This document shows positions 1 to 7,821 of a stretch of 64,000 bases of DNA, piece after piece. Below the pieces are notes generated by a model, which did no database searches, was not told the DNA's origin, and worked only from the letters and a program-made list of their open reading frames with translations. Made by a program: the position numbers and the translations under genes. Numbering within the stretch: the stretch's first letter is position 1; each line of letters starts with the position of its first letter. This stretch comes from Pseudomonas sp. BN102 (GTDB lineage: Bacteria > Pseudomonadota > Gammaproteobacteria > Pseudomonadales > Pseudomonadaceae). Location: contig NZ_SSON01000043.1 of the NCBI RefSeq assembly GCF_029871245.1, positions 1 to 64,000 of the forward strand, read 5' to 3'.

Positions 1-587
1 CCACGGGCGACGAAGGCCTTGTTCTTGATCTTCATGTCTTCGGCCGGCATCAGGTCGTAGCGGAAGCTGGAAGAAACGTGCAGCACGTCTTCCGGACCGC
101 AACCGAGGTTGTCGAGCATGTATTCGAAGGCTTGCAGACGCGGCTTGTAGGCCTGGGCCTGTTGGGCGGTGAAAACCTTGTGGAAAGGCACGCCCAGCTT
201 GTCGACGTTGGACATGATCTGTTCGTTCATGGCGTTGGAGAAGATCACCAGCGGGATCTTGTCGGCGATCTTCGCCAGGCCGGCCGTCACGTCGGGATGC
301 GGGCCCCAGGTCGGCACGGCGTTGTAGTAAAGCTGGCCTTCGCCGCGATATTCGATGCCCCAGCGCTTGCACAGGCGCGACATGGCGGTATCGAGAATTT
401 CATCATATGGCCGCCAGTCACCCATCACCTGATCCAGGCGATAAGCGGTGAAATCCTTGACGAACTGGTCCATCTGCTCAGGGGCAACGCGATCGGCGAA
501 CAGCTCGCGGGTCAGCGGCCCCATCTGGAAGTTGGTCAGCGTGCCGTAGCAGTCGAAGGTGATGTACTTGGGGCGCATGAAGCTCAT
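1..587 (-). CDS. Type II haloacid dehalogenase-like HAD hydrolase (3' end outside window)
   Basis: About 195 codons are visible; the C-terminus lies beyond the left edge. The N-terminus carries the HAD nucleophile motif FDCYGTL, a central FSNAM (motif II), YKPRLQAF (motif III lysine) and SSSFRYDLMPAED (acidic motif IV), the layout of (S)-2-haloacid dehalogenases. The chosen ATG precedes MSFMRPKY; a second ATG lies three codons in. It is a clear paralogue of the HAD gene at 5675-6379, sharing for example AVPTW, PHP and LGCGPE. Family members hydrolyse C-halogen or phosphate bonds. Near a kinase/PLP-enzyme operon, a phosphatase or clean-up role is as likely as dehalogenation. Substrate unknown. 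Confidence 0.85.
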   Translation of the reverse strand, partial: MSFMRPKYITFDCYGTLTNFQMGPLTRELFADRVAPEQMDQFVKDFTAYRLDQVMGDWRPYDEILDTAMSRLCKRWGIEYRGEGQLYYNAVPTWGPHPDVTAGLAKIADKIPLVIFSNAMNEQIMSNVDKLGVPFHKVFTAQQAQAYKPRLQAFEYMLDNLGCGPEDVLHVSSSFRYDLMPAEDMKIKNKAFVAR

Positions 588-801
588 ATGGGCAGTCCTG
601 AAAGTTCGTTGATAAAGGCGACGATAGGTCGCAGCACCACGACTTCATTACAGCACCGCGAACCCAGCAGATGACGTTAAAAGTTCGACCCACTCGATAC
701 AAAAAGACAATAATTCGAGCCAACCTCAGCAGACTCTGCGAAGTACTCCCAAATAGCAGAACCTCGCCCCACACGCCTTTTTTGCGGGCCTGCACAAACA
801 C

Positions 802-827
802 CAAGGGCGCCCATTTGGGCGCCCTTG
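802..827 (-). terminator. Hairpin terminator after the aldehyde dehydrogenase
   Basis: Twelve-base arms CAAGGGCGCCCA / TGGGCGCCCTTG pair perfectly, about 20 nt past the stop of the minus-strand aldehyde dehydrogenase. The minus-strand tract after it (GTGTTTGTG) is only weakly T-rich, so termination efficiency is uncertain. Confidence 0.6.
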
Positions 828-847
828 CAGGTCATATCGCAGCAGTA

Positions 848-2317
848 TCAACCGATGTCGATCAACACGCTCTTGTGCCGTAGATTGGCCTCGAACGCCT
901 CACTGCCCAGATCCTTGCCGATGCCTGAACGCTTGTAGCCGCCGGTGGGCAGTACATGATCGTTGCTGCGCCCGTACCGGTTGACCCACACGGTGCCGAC
1001 CTCGAGGCCACGGACCAGGCGCAGGGCGCGATTGAGATCGGCGGTATGCACCCCGGCCGCCAGCCCGTAGGTAGGATGCTCGGCGAGTTGCAGCGCCTGC
1101 TGCTCGTCGTCAAAGGTCTGGATGGTCAGCACCGGGCCGAAGACCTCTTCGAGCACCGCCGGGTTGCGGCTGTCCGCCACACTCAACAAGGTGGGCTGGT
1201 AATAGGCTCCGCCGAGGCCGTCGATGGGGCCACCGCCTTCTAGCACTTCGGCACCGGCCTGACGCGAACGCTGCACGATGCCGTCTATGCGCTCGGCCTG
1301 CGGACGCGAAATGATCGGCGACAGGCTGGTTTGTGCCGACCAGGTATGGCCCGGGCGCAACTCGCGGAAATAGCCCTGCAGGTGCTCGACGAAGGGCTCG
1401 AGGATCGAACGCTCGATGATCAGCCGCGAACCGGAGACGCAGACCTGGCCGGCATTGCCGGTGATACCCATGGCAACGCTCAGAGCGGTCTTGCGCAGGT
1501 CCGGCACGTCGGCGAACACCAGCTGCGGGCTCTTGCCGCCGAGCTCCAGGGTAACCGGCTTGGGCCCGAACTTGGCGCAGGTCGACATGATGCTCGAGCC
1601 GGTGGTGGTGGAACCGGTGAAGGTCACCTTACTGATTCGCGGATGGCGGCATAGAGCATCGCCAGTGAGGCGACCGTCGCCCTGCACCACGTTGAAGATG
1701 CCCGGCGGGATGCCCGCCTGCACCGCTAGCTCGGCATAGCGCAGGATGGAGAACGGAGTGAGCTCCGACGGTTTGAGCACCACCGCGTTACCGGCCGCCA
1801 GGGCCGGCGCGACCTTCCAGTTAGCCATGCTCAGCGGGAAGTTCCATGGCGCGATGGCGCCTACCACCCCGTAGGGTTCAGCGATCTGCATGCCCAGACG
1901 ATCGCGCTGGGTGGCCGCCACCTGGCCGCCATGCTTATCCGCCAGCTCGGCGAAGAAGCGCAGCACCTCGGCGACATAGGGAATGTCCCAGCCCAGCACG
2001 TCCTTATGCGGACGGGTCGAGCCGACCGCCTCCAGCGGCGCCAGGGTCGCGGCGTCGGCCTCGATCAGATCGGCCCAGCGGCGCAGCACGCGACAGCGCT
2101 CACGCGGCGGACGGCTCGCCCAGTCGCTGCGGCAGAAGGCCTGCCAGGCATTCTCCACCGCCTCGTCGACCAGCGCCACGTCGGCGATGGGCAACGGCGC
2201 GTAATACTGGCCATCGGAGGGACGTACCACCTCCAGCCCCGGCAGACCGTCGCGATAGGTTCCGCCGATGAAATGAGCACTGCGTACCTTGACGATGCTG
2301 GGGTCGAAGCTGTTCAT
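848..2317 (-). CDS. NAD(P)-dependent aldehyde dehydrogenase
   Basis: A 489-residue ALDH superfamily enzyme of usual length. It has PWNFP near 158, the cofactor lysine in LKPSE (about 182), FTGSTTTG (233-240), the general-base glutamate in LELGG (258) and the catalytic cysteine in GQVCVSG (293). The start is placed at MNSFDPS because GGAG lies six bases upstream; an in-frame extension nine codons longer has no such site. It resembles betaine-/aminobutyraldehyde-type dehydrogenases. Downstream of an Lrp / class III PLP enzyme / kinase operon on the same strand, it probably oxidises the aldehyde that pathway makes. It has its own upstream region with the shared element at 2382-2470, suggesting separate regulated transcription. 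Exact substrate not readable. Confidence 0.9.
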   Translation of the reverse strand: MNSFDPSIVKVRSAHFIGGTYRDGLPGLEVVRPSDGQYYAPLPIADVALVDEAVENAWQAFCRSDWASRPPRERCRVLRRWADLIEADAATLAPLEAVGSTRPHKDVLGWDIPYVAEVLRFFAELADKHGGQVAATQRDRLGMQIAEPYGVVGAIAPWNFPLSMANWKVAPALAAGNAVVLKPSELTPFSILRYAELAVQAGIPPGIFNVVQGDGRLTGDALCRHPRISKVTFTGSTTTGSSIMSTCAKFGPKPVTLELGGKSPQLVFADVPDLRKTALSVAMGITGNAGQVCVSGSRLIIERSILEPFVEHLQGYFRELRPGHTWSAQTSLSPIISRPQAERIDGIVQRSRQAGAEVLEGGGPIDGLGGAYYQPTLLSVADSRNPAVLEEVFGPVLTIQTFDDEQQALQLAEHPTYGLAAGVHTADLNRALRLVRGLEVGTVWVNRYGRSNDHVLPTGGYKRSGIGKDLGSEAFEANLRHKSVLIDIG

Positions 2318-2381
2318 AAAGGACTCCGGAAAGGGGCCGAACACCGGTTCGGCAGCGAGTTACCAGGCCCTCATCGTAGAG

Positions 2382-2470
2382 AAAATCGGCCGATATTTGC
2401 TGCCGACCTTACCCCCCGTTTGAGCAGTAGCTGCGGCCTGTCGGGCCTGCATTCGCGCAATCTACCGAAA
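2382..2470. promoter_or_regulatory. Shared upstream element, copy A
   Basis: A near-palindrome centred at 2389/2390 (AAAATCGG/CCGATATT, one mismatch) is followed by TTTGCTGCCGA, GAGCAGTAGCTGC, GGCCTG and CAATCTACCGAA. The same arrangement recurs at 11855-11943 and 13813-13895. By hand alignment, 41 of 51 positions from 2390 match copy B without gaps and 38 of 51 match copy C. It starts 65 bp upstream of the aldehyde dehydrogenase. An operator array is the simplest reading; the binding protein is unknown. Confidence 0.55.
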
Positions 2471-2491
2471 GTCCTTTTAAGCCCGCAGCTT

Positions 2492-2658
2492 CGTAGGGTG
2501 GGTTAGCCGCCTGTTGCGTTTGTCGATCGACTCGCTGTGCCTGGAGCGGCGTAATCCACCACCGGCGCAACGCCATCCATGGCCTGGTGGGTTAAGCGGC
2601 GCACGACCTTCAGCTGCGCCTGGAGGACCGGCATTCGGCGCCGCCAACCCACCCTACG
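2492..2658. repeat. REP-like inverted repeat
   Basis: CGTAGGGTGGGTTAGC at 2492-2507 and GCCAACCCACCCTACG at 2643-2658 are inverted copies matching at 15 of 16 positions. Further copies of the GGTGGGTTA/AAGCGGCG theme lie between. This matches the extragenic repeats scattered in Pseudomonas intergenic DNA. It lies between the Lrp gene and the aldehyde dehydrogenase and could end or attenuate the upstream transcript. Confidence 0.6.
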
Positions 2659-2737
2659 GGAGCGGCGCTCGGCACCTCGTGCCCAAACGGCAACAGCTCC
2701 TTGTGATGCATGGCGCCGAACCTCCAACACCACTCGA

Positions 2738-3241
2738 TCAATCCCAGTCCGGCCTACCACTTGCGATGGTATTCAACGGATAGCCGCGTTGATCGAGCGG
2801 CTGACGCAGCACGATCCGGCTGGCAAATTTCTCGATGCCGATATCGTCCTCCAGCAGCCGATCCATCAGCGCCTGGAACCAGGTAATGCTGGGTGCCACG
2901 ATTTTCAGCAGGTAGTCGTAACCGCCGCTGACGTTGTAGCACTCGACGATCTCCTGATACTTGCCGACCCCGGCTTCGAACTTGCGGAAATCACGGGGTC
3001 GATGGCTGCTGATGGTCACCTCGGAAAACACCATGACGTGGCTGCCCAGCTTCTCCAGCGCGACCTCCGCACGGTAGCCGCGGATGACGCCGGCATCCTG
3101 TAGACGCTTGGTGCGCAGCAGGCACGGACTCTCACTGAGGGCGATGGCCGCCGACAGATCGACATTCGAACAGCGCCCCTCGCGCTGAAGGTGCACGAGA
3201 ATCTTGATATCGAACGGGTCGAGGGAAGCCGTAGGTCGCAT
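2738..3241 (-). CDS. Lrp/AsnC family transcriptional regulator
   Basis: 167 residues with the standard layout. The N-terminal winged HTH (about 6-55) begins LDPFDIKILVHLQREGR and includes ALSESPCLLRTKRLQDAGVI. A C-terminal RAM/AsnC ligand-binding domain includes VSGGYDYLLKI. Members form dimers to octamers that sense amino acids. It is the last gene of the operon running from 6379, 21 bp behind the class III PLP enzyme, so it probably controls that operon and perhaps the adjacent aldehyde dehydrogenase. AAGGT upstream serves as RBS. The effector is probably the amino acid the operon degrades (inference). Confidence 0.9.
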   Translation of the reverse strand: MRPTASLDPFDIKILVHLQREGRCSNVDLSAAIALSESPCLLRTKRLQDAGVIRGYRAEVALEKLGSHVMVFSEVTISSHRPRDFRKFEAGVGKYQEIVECYNVSGGYDYLLKIVAPSITWFQALMDRLLEDDIGIEKFASRIVLRQPLDQRGYPLNTIASGRPDWD

Positions 3242-3262
3242 GTCGATTACCTTCGAGGCCGG

Positions 3263-4615
3263 TTAACGCGCCTTTGCAGATTGCGCTTCAGTCAGCGCTG
3301 CATCGAGCGTCTCGATTACCATACCGGCTTGTTCTGCCGTCAGCACCAACGGCGGTCGAATCTTCAGCACATTGTGTCCCATCGCACAGGCGCTGAGCAG
3401 GACACCCTTGTCGCGCATCAGATTGACCACCCGGGTGGTGAGCTCGCGGTCGGGGGCTCGCGTTGTGCGGTCCGCGACGAGTTCCACACCGACGAACATG
3501 CCCGCACTGCGTACATCACCGATGGCCTCGTGCCGGTCGGCAAGCGCCGCGATACCGTCGCGCAGGACCTTCCCGACCCTGGCGGCATGCTGCAGCAGGC
3601 CTTCCTTCTCGATCGTATCGAGCACGGCCAACGCTGCCGCGCAGGAGACGGTGTTGCCGGCGAAGGTATTGAAGTACCTGGAATTCTTGCCGAACTCGGC
3701 CAACACCTCAGCGGTGGCCAGCAGCCCCGCGATGGGTTGCCCGTTGCCCATCGGCTTGCCCAGGGTGACGATGTCGGGGATCACGCCATGACGCTGGAAG
3801 CCCCACATGTGCTCGCCCGTCCGGCCGAAGCCAGGCTGGACCTCGTCGGCGATGAAAATGCCACCGGCACGCTTGATCGCCTCGACCGCGCCCTTCAACA
3901 GGCCCGCTGGCTCAGGCAGGATGCCGTCACTGGTGAACAGCGAATCGACGATTAGTGCCGCCGGCTTGATGCCGTGACGCTGCAGATCGGCGATCGCCGC
4001 CGCGACATCGCGGGTGAAGCGTTCGCAGAGATCGGCACCCTCGGCATGGTAGAGGCGCGGCGCCGGCACCAGGCGAACGTGGGCCCCGAGATCGACCGTC
4101 ACGCCGAGCGAAGGCGAGAACTTCGACACCGCATCGGTGAAGCCGTGATAGGCGGTCTCGGTGACGATCACGCCGGTGCCGCCGGTGCGCACCTGGGCGA
4201 TGCGATAGGCGACGTCGTTTGCCTCGCTACCCGTGCAGGTCAGCATCAGATGCGCGAGCTCGGTCTCGGGCACCGTGGCGAGCAGGCGCTCGGCCAGTTC
4301 GAGAATGGTGTCGTGCAGATAGCGGGTGTTGGTCGCCAGCGTCTGCACCTGCCGGCAAATGGCCTCGGTCACGGCCGGGTGGCAATGCCCGAGCGAGGCC
4401 ACGTTGTTGTACACGTCGAGGTAACGGCGCCCCTCCGGATCGATCAGCCACACGCCCTCGCCGCGCACGATATGCAGCGGGTGCTCGTACATCAGCCGAT
4501 AGGCCGGGCCGAGCAAGGCGTCGCGCCGCTCGATCATCGCCGCGGTTGCGGGGCTCAGTTCGGCGCGTCCGGGGATATAGGCGTTGACCATGTTGAGGTC
4601 AGTGGTGCTCTTCAT
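3263..4615 (-). CDS. Class III PLP enzyme (aminotransferase or phospho-lyase type)
   Basis: 450 residues. Fold-type I subgroup II signatures: CTGSEAND (127-134) for cofactor phosphate, AYHGFT near 155, ADEVQPGFGRTG with the cofactor aspartate at 257, and the PLP lysine in TLGKPMGNG (287). The start overlaps the kinase 3' end by 17 bp, with AAAGGA upstream. Class III transaminases include the AGXT2L phospho-lyases, which act on phosphoethanolamine or 5-phosphohydroxylysine and release ammonia, phosphate and an aldehyde. The coupled APH-type kinase favours such a phospho-lyase over an ordinary transaminase (inference). The alternative is a transaminase for a diamine or amino acid, as in ectoine catabolism. 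Confidence 0.88.
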   Translation of the reverse strand: MKSTTDLNMVNAYIPGRAELSPATAAMIERRDALLGPAYRLMYEHPLHIVRGEGVWLIDPEGRRYLDVYNNVASLGHCHPAVTEAICRQVQTLATNTRYLHDTILELAERLLATVPETELAHLMLTCTGSEANDVAYRIAQVRTGGTGVIVTETAYHGFTDAVSKFSPSLGVTVDLGAHVRLVPAPRLYHAEGADLCERFTRDVAAAIADLQRHGIKPAALIVDSLFTSDGILPEPAGLLKGAVEAIKRAGGIFIADEVQPGFGRTGEHMWGFQRHGVIPDIVTLGKPMGNGQPIAGLLATAEVLAEFGKNSRYFNTFAGNTVSCAAALAVLDTIEKEGLLQHAARVGKVLRDGIAALADRHEAIGDVRSAGMFVGVELVADRTTRAPDRELTTRVVNLMRDKGVLLSACAMGHNVLKIRPPLVLTAEQAGMVIETLDAALTEAQSAKAR

Positions 4616-5675
4616 TGGTTTGTCCTTTGCGTACTTCGGTGAGTAATAGGTCGCGCGCCTGATCGCGGGAAAGATCGGCCATCAGCGACAGCGCCTCCCA
4701 CGAGGCGGGGTTGTGGCGCATGATGTAGGCGCAGTTCTCCGGGTAGCGCCTGGCCCGCCATTCCGAAATCAACACGGTGATCAGGTGACGTGTGGCCATG
4801 AGATCGGCAACGACCTCCTGCTCCATTTCGCTGAGCGGCAGCGTGGCGTGATAAGCGCCGACGAACTGCGCCGGCCCCTCGAACGGATCGGCGCTGCCAG
4901 CCATGTGAAAGGCCGCCGCCGTGGCGACCTCCCCCACCAGCGGCGCATGCAGCATGTCGCCGAAGTCGATGATTCCCACGATGCGCTGATGATCCTCGGG
5001 GGCGACCAGCACGTTGTAGAGGTGGTAATCGTTGTGGATGACCTGCGACCTCAGCGAGGGCAGACGCGGCAGCACATGCTCGGTGAAGCGCCTCATGAAC
5101 GACTCGGCGAGCGCGCGCCGTGGGGCATCCTCAATTGCATCTAGCTTGGCTGCCAGCCGGTTCGCCGCGGAAACGTTCCACAGCAGATCGTGCGTCGCCG
5201 AAGGATGGTTGAAATCGCGCAGTGCCAGGTTCAGTTCTGCGAGCAATCGCCCCATGGCCCGCCGCTGCGCGGCGGTGCGCGGGGTCTCGCGGATCTGCAC
5301 GCCGTCGAGATAGGTCAGCATCCGCACGCTGGTCTGCACCCCGCCGGCCAGCGCTACGCTGTCGCGCGCACGCCCGCCAAGCGTGCGCACCACCCGCGGC
5401 GCCGGCAGGCCGGGCGCGACGCGGGCGATGTGCTCTAGCGCCGCGATCTGAAAATCCACCACCGCAAGCGGCTCCGATGGATTGCTGATCTTGACGACGT
5501 AACGCCTGCCGTCGGCCTTCTCCAGGCAACAGTTCTGGTCGCGTTCGCCCACCAGTGATTTAACGCTGCCATCGATGCCGTAGAGACGGCGAACCAGGGC
5601 CCGCACCTCGTTCGGGGCGAGGCTGGGTGCCGCCGTGCTCAACGCCGCTGCCGCCATCGGACGATTGTCTGCCAT
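4599..5675 (-). CDS. APH-fold small-molecule kinase (hydroxylysine kinase-like)
   Basis: 358 residues of the aminoglycoside phosphotransferase/choline kinase superfamily. It has a nucleotide-binding lysine in RYVVKIS (about 62), the catalytic loop IHNDYHLYNVLV (HNDxxxxN at 214-221) and the metal-binding DFGD at 237-240. Its ATG overlaps the TGA of the upstream HAD gene (TGATG) and its 3' end overlaps the PLP enzyme, so the three are translationally coupled. Kinases of this family paired with class III phospho-lyases degrade hydroxylysine or ethanolamine. That is inferred here from gene pairing, not from substrate residues. An antibiotic-modifying role is unlikely in this context. Confidence 0.82.
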   Translation of the reverse strand: MADNRPMAAAALSTAAPSLAPNEVRALVRRLYGIDGSVKSLVGERDQNCCLEKADGRRYVVKISNPSEPLAVVDFQIAALEHIARVAPGLPAPRVVRTLGGRARDSVALAGGVQTSVRMLTYLDGVQIRETPRTAAQRRAMGRLLAELNLALRDFNHPSATHDLLWNVSAANRLAAKLDAIEDAPRRALAESFMRRFTEHVLPRLPSLRSQVIHNDYHLYNVLVAPEDHQRIVGIIDFGDMLHAPLVGEVATAAAFHMAGSADPFEGPAQFVGAYHATLPLSEMEQEVVADLMATRHLITVLISEWRARRYPENCAYIMRHNPASWEALSLMADLSRDQARDLLLTEVRKGQTNEEHH

Positions 5676-6379
5676 CACGCGCCCCGTTTCATCGGGGCGG
5701 TCTGGGCCAGGCAATCGAGGCCGAGCAAACCGGGAAGCTGGCGAATATCGGTCAGGCGGTTGACACCATAGCCGTCGCGGGCAGGCGTGTGACCGCGGTC
5801 GATGAAGGCCTTGGCCATGAATCCGAGATCCGACGCGGTCATCAGGTCGTAACGGAAGCACGACGAGACGTGCATCATCTGCTCCGGACCACAGCCGAGC
5901 TGATCGAACATGTACTCGAACATCTGCGCCCGCGGCTTGTAGGCGCGGGCTTCCTCGGCGGTGTAGACCGCGTGGAAAGGCGCCTTGAGGTGGGCGACGC
6001 TGTGCGGGATCAGATCGACCATCGAGTTCGACAGGATCACAAGCGGAACATGCGGAGCGATTGCCTCGAGCGTCTCGACGACGTTCGGGTGCGGCTGCCA
6101 GGTCGGCACGGCCTCGTACAGGGCGAGCGCATCGGAAGGACGATATTCCACGCCGTGCTTCTTGCACGTGCGTTGAATGGAGTTCTCCACCACATCGAAG
6201 AACGGCTTCCACTCACCCAATACCTCATCGAGACGGTAGAAGCGAAAACTGTCCAAGAAGGCCGGCATCCGCTCGCTCGGAACGCGATCTTCGAAGAGTT
6301 TTTTCGCGGTCGGGCCCATTTCGAAGTTGATGAGCGTGCCGTAGCAATCGAAGCTGATGAATTTCGGTTTGTATGTCAC
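5675..6379 (-). CDS. Type II haloacid dehalogenase-like HAD hydrolase
   Basis: 234 residues. Motifs in order: nucleophile SFDCYGTL (about 8-15), LSNSM, AYKPRAQMF with the motif III lysine, and SSCFRYDLMTASDLG with the acidic motif IV. It begins with GTG, preceded by GGAG at nine bases, and is the first gene of the operon, sharing one base with the kinase start. It is a paralogue of the HAD gene at the left end of the window. Members dehalogenate 2-haloacids or dephosphorylate small molecules. Within a kinase operon it may recycle misphosphorylated intermediates (inference). Confidence 0.87.
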   Translation of the reverse strand: MTYKPKFISFDCYGTLINFEMGPTAKKLFEDRVPSERMPAFLDSFRFYRLDEVLGEWKPFFDVVENSIQRTCKKHGVEYRPSDALALYEAVPTWQPHPNVVETLEAIAPHVPLVILSNSMVDLIPHSVAHLKAPFHAVYTAEEARAYKPRAQMFEYMFDQLGCGPEQMMHVSSCFRYDLMTASDLGFMAKAFIDRGHTPARDGYGVNRLTDIRQLPGLLGLDCLAQTAPMKRGA

Positions 6380-6727
6380 TTGAGCGATCTCCAGGTTGTG
6401 GATGACGGGTTGGTGACTACAAGTCTATGAATCGCAGCCCTACTGAAATGCTCTATTGCCGGGTGACTCAGGCAGATTCCTTTTCGATATGGAGCTTGCT
6501 GGCAGCATCTGCGGCCGGCCTCGCAAGGCCCGTGATCGCCCGCCTTCGCGCTCCCAGAACTGCCTATTCAAACGAGGTATAGAAACTGCCTGCGCAACGC
6601 AACAGCCGGTTCTGCGCTGCCGAGCGAGTTCTGTTTCCACCGGTGCGCACGGTGCACCCTACGCTCTGCCCCCCCCGCAAAAGGATTCGGCCCATGCAGC
6701 GCAACATTGGGACAGCACCAAACAAAA
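6380..6727. other. Intergenic region, no gene recognised
   Basis: 348 bases between the HAD operon start and the terminator of the dehydratase gene. Reading frames here give no recognisable protein. The promoter of the HAD-kinase-PLP operon should lie here. The text around 6490-6530 has fragments resembling the shared element (GATAT, TTGCTG, CTGCGGCC) but not in a convincing order. Confidence 0.5.
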
Positions 6728-6753
6728 ACGCCCCTCCATAAGGAGGGGCGTTC
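6728..6753 (-). terminator. Rho-independent terminator of the dehydratase operon
   Basis: AACGCCCCTCC and GGAGGGGCGTT form a perfect 11-bp stem with a 4-nt loop. On the minus strand the stem is followed by a T-rich run. It lies about 60 bp beyond the stop of the minus-strand dehydratase gene. Confidence 0.85.
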
Positions 6754-6813
6754 TTCATTGGGGGGCCGAGGCTATATCGCGCACTCTGCCCGCTTCTTCA
6801 GCGCACCGACTGC

Positions 6814-7785
6814 TTAGTCGGCAGTGCCGTACACCTCGGCCAGATCCCGCAGGTCCCAGTTGCCGCCGCTCAGCACCACGCAGACCTTCTCATCCGGCCG
6901 CACCTTGACCACGCCCGCCAGCAGGGCGCCGATGCCGATCGCGGCGGCGGGTTCGGCGATCAGTTTCGCGTCCTTGGCCAGGGCGCGCATGCCTTCGATG
7001 ATGTGCTCGTCCTCGACCAGGACGATCTCGTCGACGTAGCGCTCGATGATCGGGAAGGGGTTCCGCCCCGGCACGCTTAAGCGCAAGCCGTCGGCGATGG
7101 TGTTCTTCAAGGGCAGCGAGGTGCGCTCCTTGTTCAACCGGCTGTGATAGTACTTGGGCGTCAGCGCCGGCTCCGCGCCGACGACCCGTACAGACGGCCG
7201 GGTTTCCTTGATGGCGGTGGCAATACCGGAAATCAGGCCGCCGCCGCCCATGGGGACGATGACGGTATCCACATCCGCCAGGTCCTCCAGGATTTCGCAG
7301 CCGATGGTGCCCTGGCCGGCCATCACCAGCGGGTCTTCGAAGGCATGGACGGGCACATAGCCGTTTTCCTCGGCGATTTCGTACACCCTTTTCCAGCGGG
7401 CAGCGTTGTCGCCATCGAAAAGGATGACCTCCGCCCCGAGGGCTTCGGTATTGGCGATCTTGATCTTCGGAGTGGTCACCGGCAGCACCAGGATGGCTTT
7501 CACCCCCAGCATTCGAGCGGCGTAGGCGAGCCCCTGGGCGTGGTTGCCGGAAGAGGTGGCGATGATGCCGTTGGCGATCTCTTCCCTGGGCAGCGAGAGC
7601 GTCTTGTTCAGCGCGCCGCGAATCTTGAACGCCCCGGTGATCTGCAGGGTTTCTGGCTTCAGATAGAGCTGGCAACCGGCGGCCTTTTCTATCTTCTCCG
7701 CACGCAGTAGCGGCGTATGTTTGATGTGGGGTTTCAGCCGCTCTTGGGCTTCCCGAATGTCCTGAATGGTCGGATGGTCGCGCAT
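6814..7785 (-). CDS. Serine/threonine dehydratase-like PLP enzyme (EutB/BhcB-like)
   Basis: 323 residues of the fold-type II PLP family (threonine dehydratase / serine racemase / 3-hydroxyaspartate ammonia-lyase). The PLP lysine lies in TGAFKIRGA (K54), the substrate loop is SSGNHAQG (78-85), and the phosphate-binding glycine loop is GGGGLISG (181-188). There is no C-terminal ACT domain, so it is a catabolic short form. It lies 36 bp downstream of an ornithine cyclodeaminase-like gene. This pairing occurs in hydroxyectoine degradation (EutB-EutC) and the beta-hydroxyaspartate cycle (BhcB-BhcD), where the lyase removes water or ammonia from a beta-hydroxy amino acid. The partners BhcA/BhcC and EutD/EutE are not in the window, so the substrate is open. 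Confidence 0.88.
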   Translation of the reverse strand: MRDHPTIQDIREAQERLKPHIKHTPLLRAEKIEKAAGCQLYLKPETLQITGAFKIRGALNKTLSLPREEIANGIIATSSGNHAQGLAYAARMLGVKAILVLPVTTPKIKIANTEALGAEVILFDGDNAARWKRVYEIAEENGYVPVHAFEDPLVMAGQGTIGCEILEDLADVDTVIVPMGGGGLISGIATAIKETRPSVRVVGAEPALTPKYYHSRLNKERTSLPLKNTIADGLRLSVPGRNPFPIIERYVDEIVLVEDEHIIEGMRALAKDAKLIAEPAAAIGIGALLAGVVKVRPDEKVCVVLSGGNWDLRDLAEVYGTAD

Positions 7786-7821
7786 CTGATGTCCTCTCTC
7801 CTATTGCTGAATAGTCACGCT

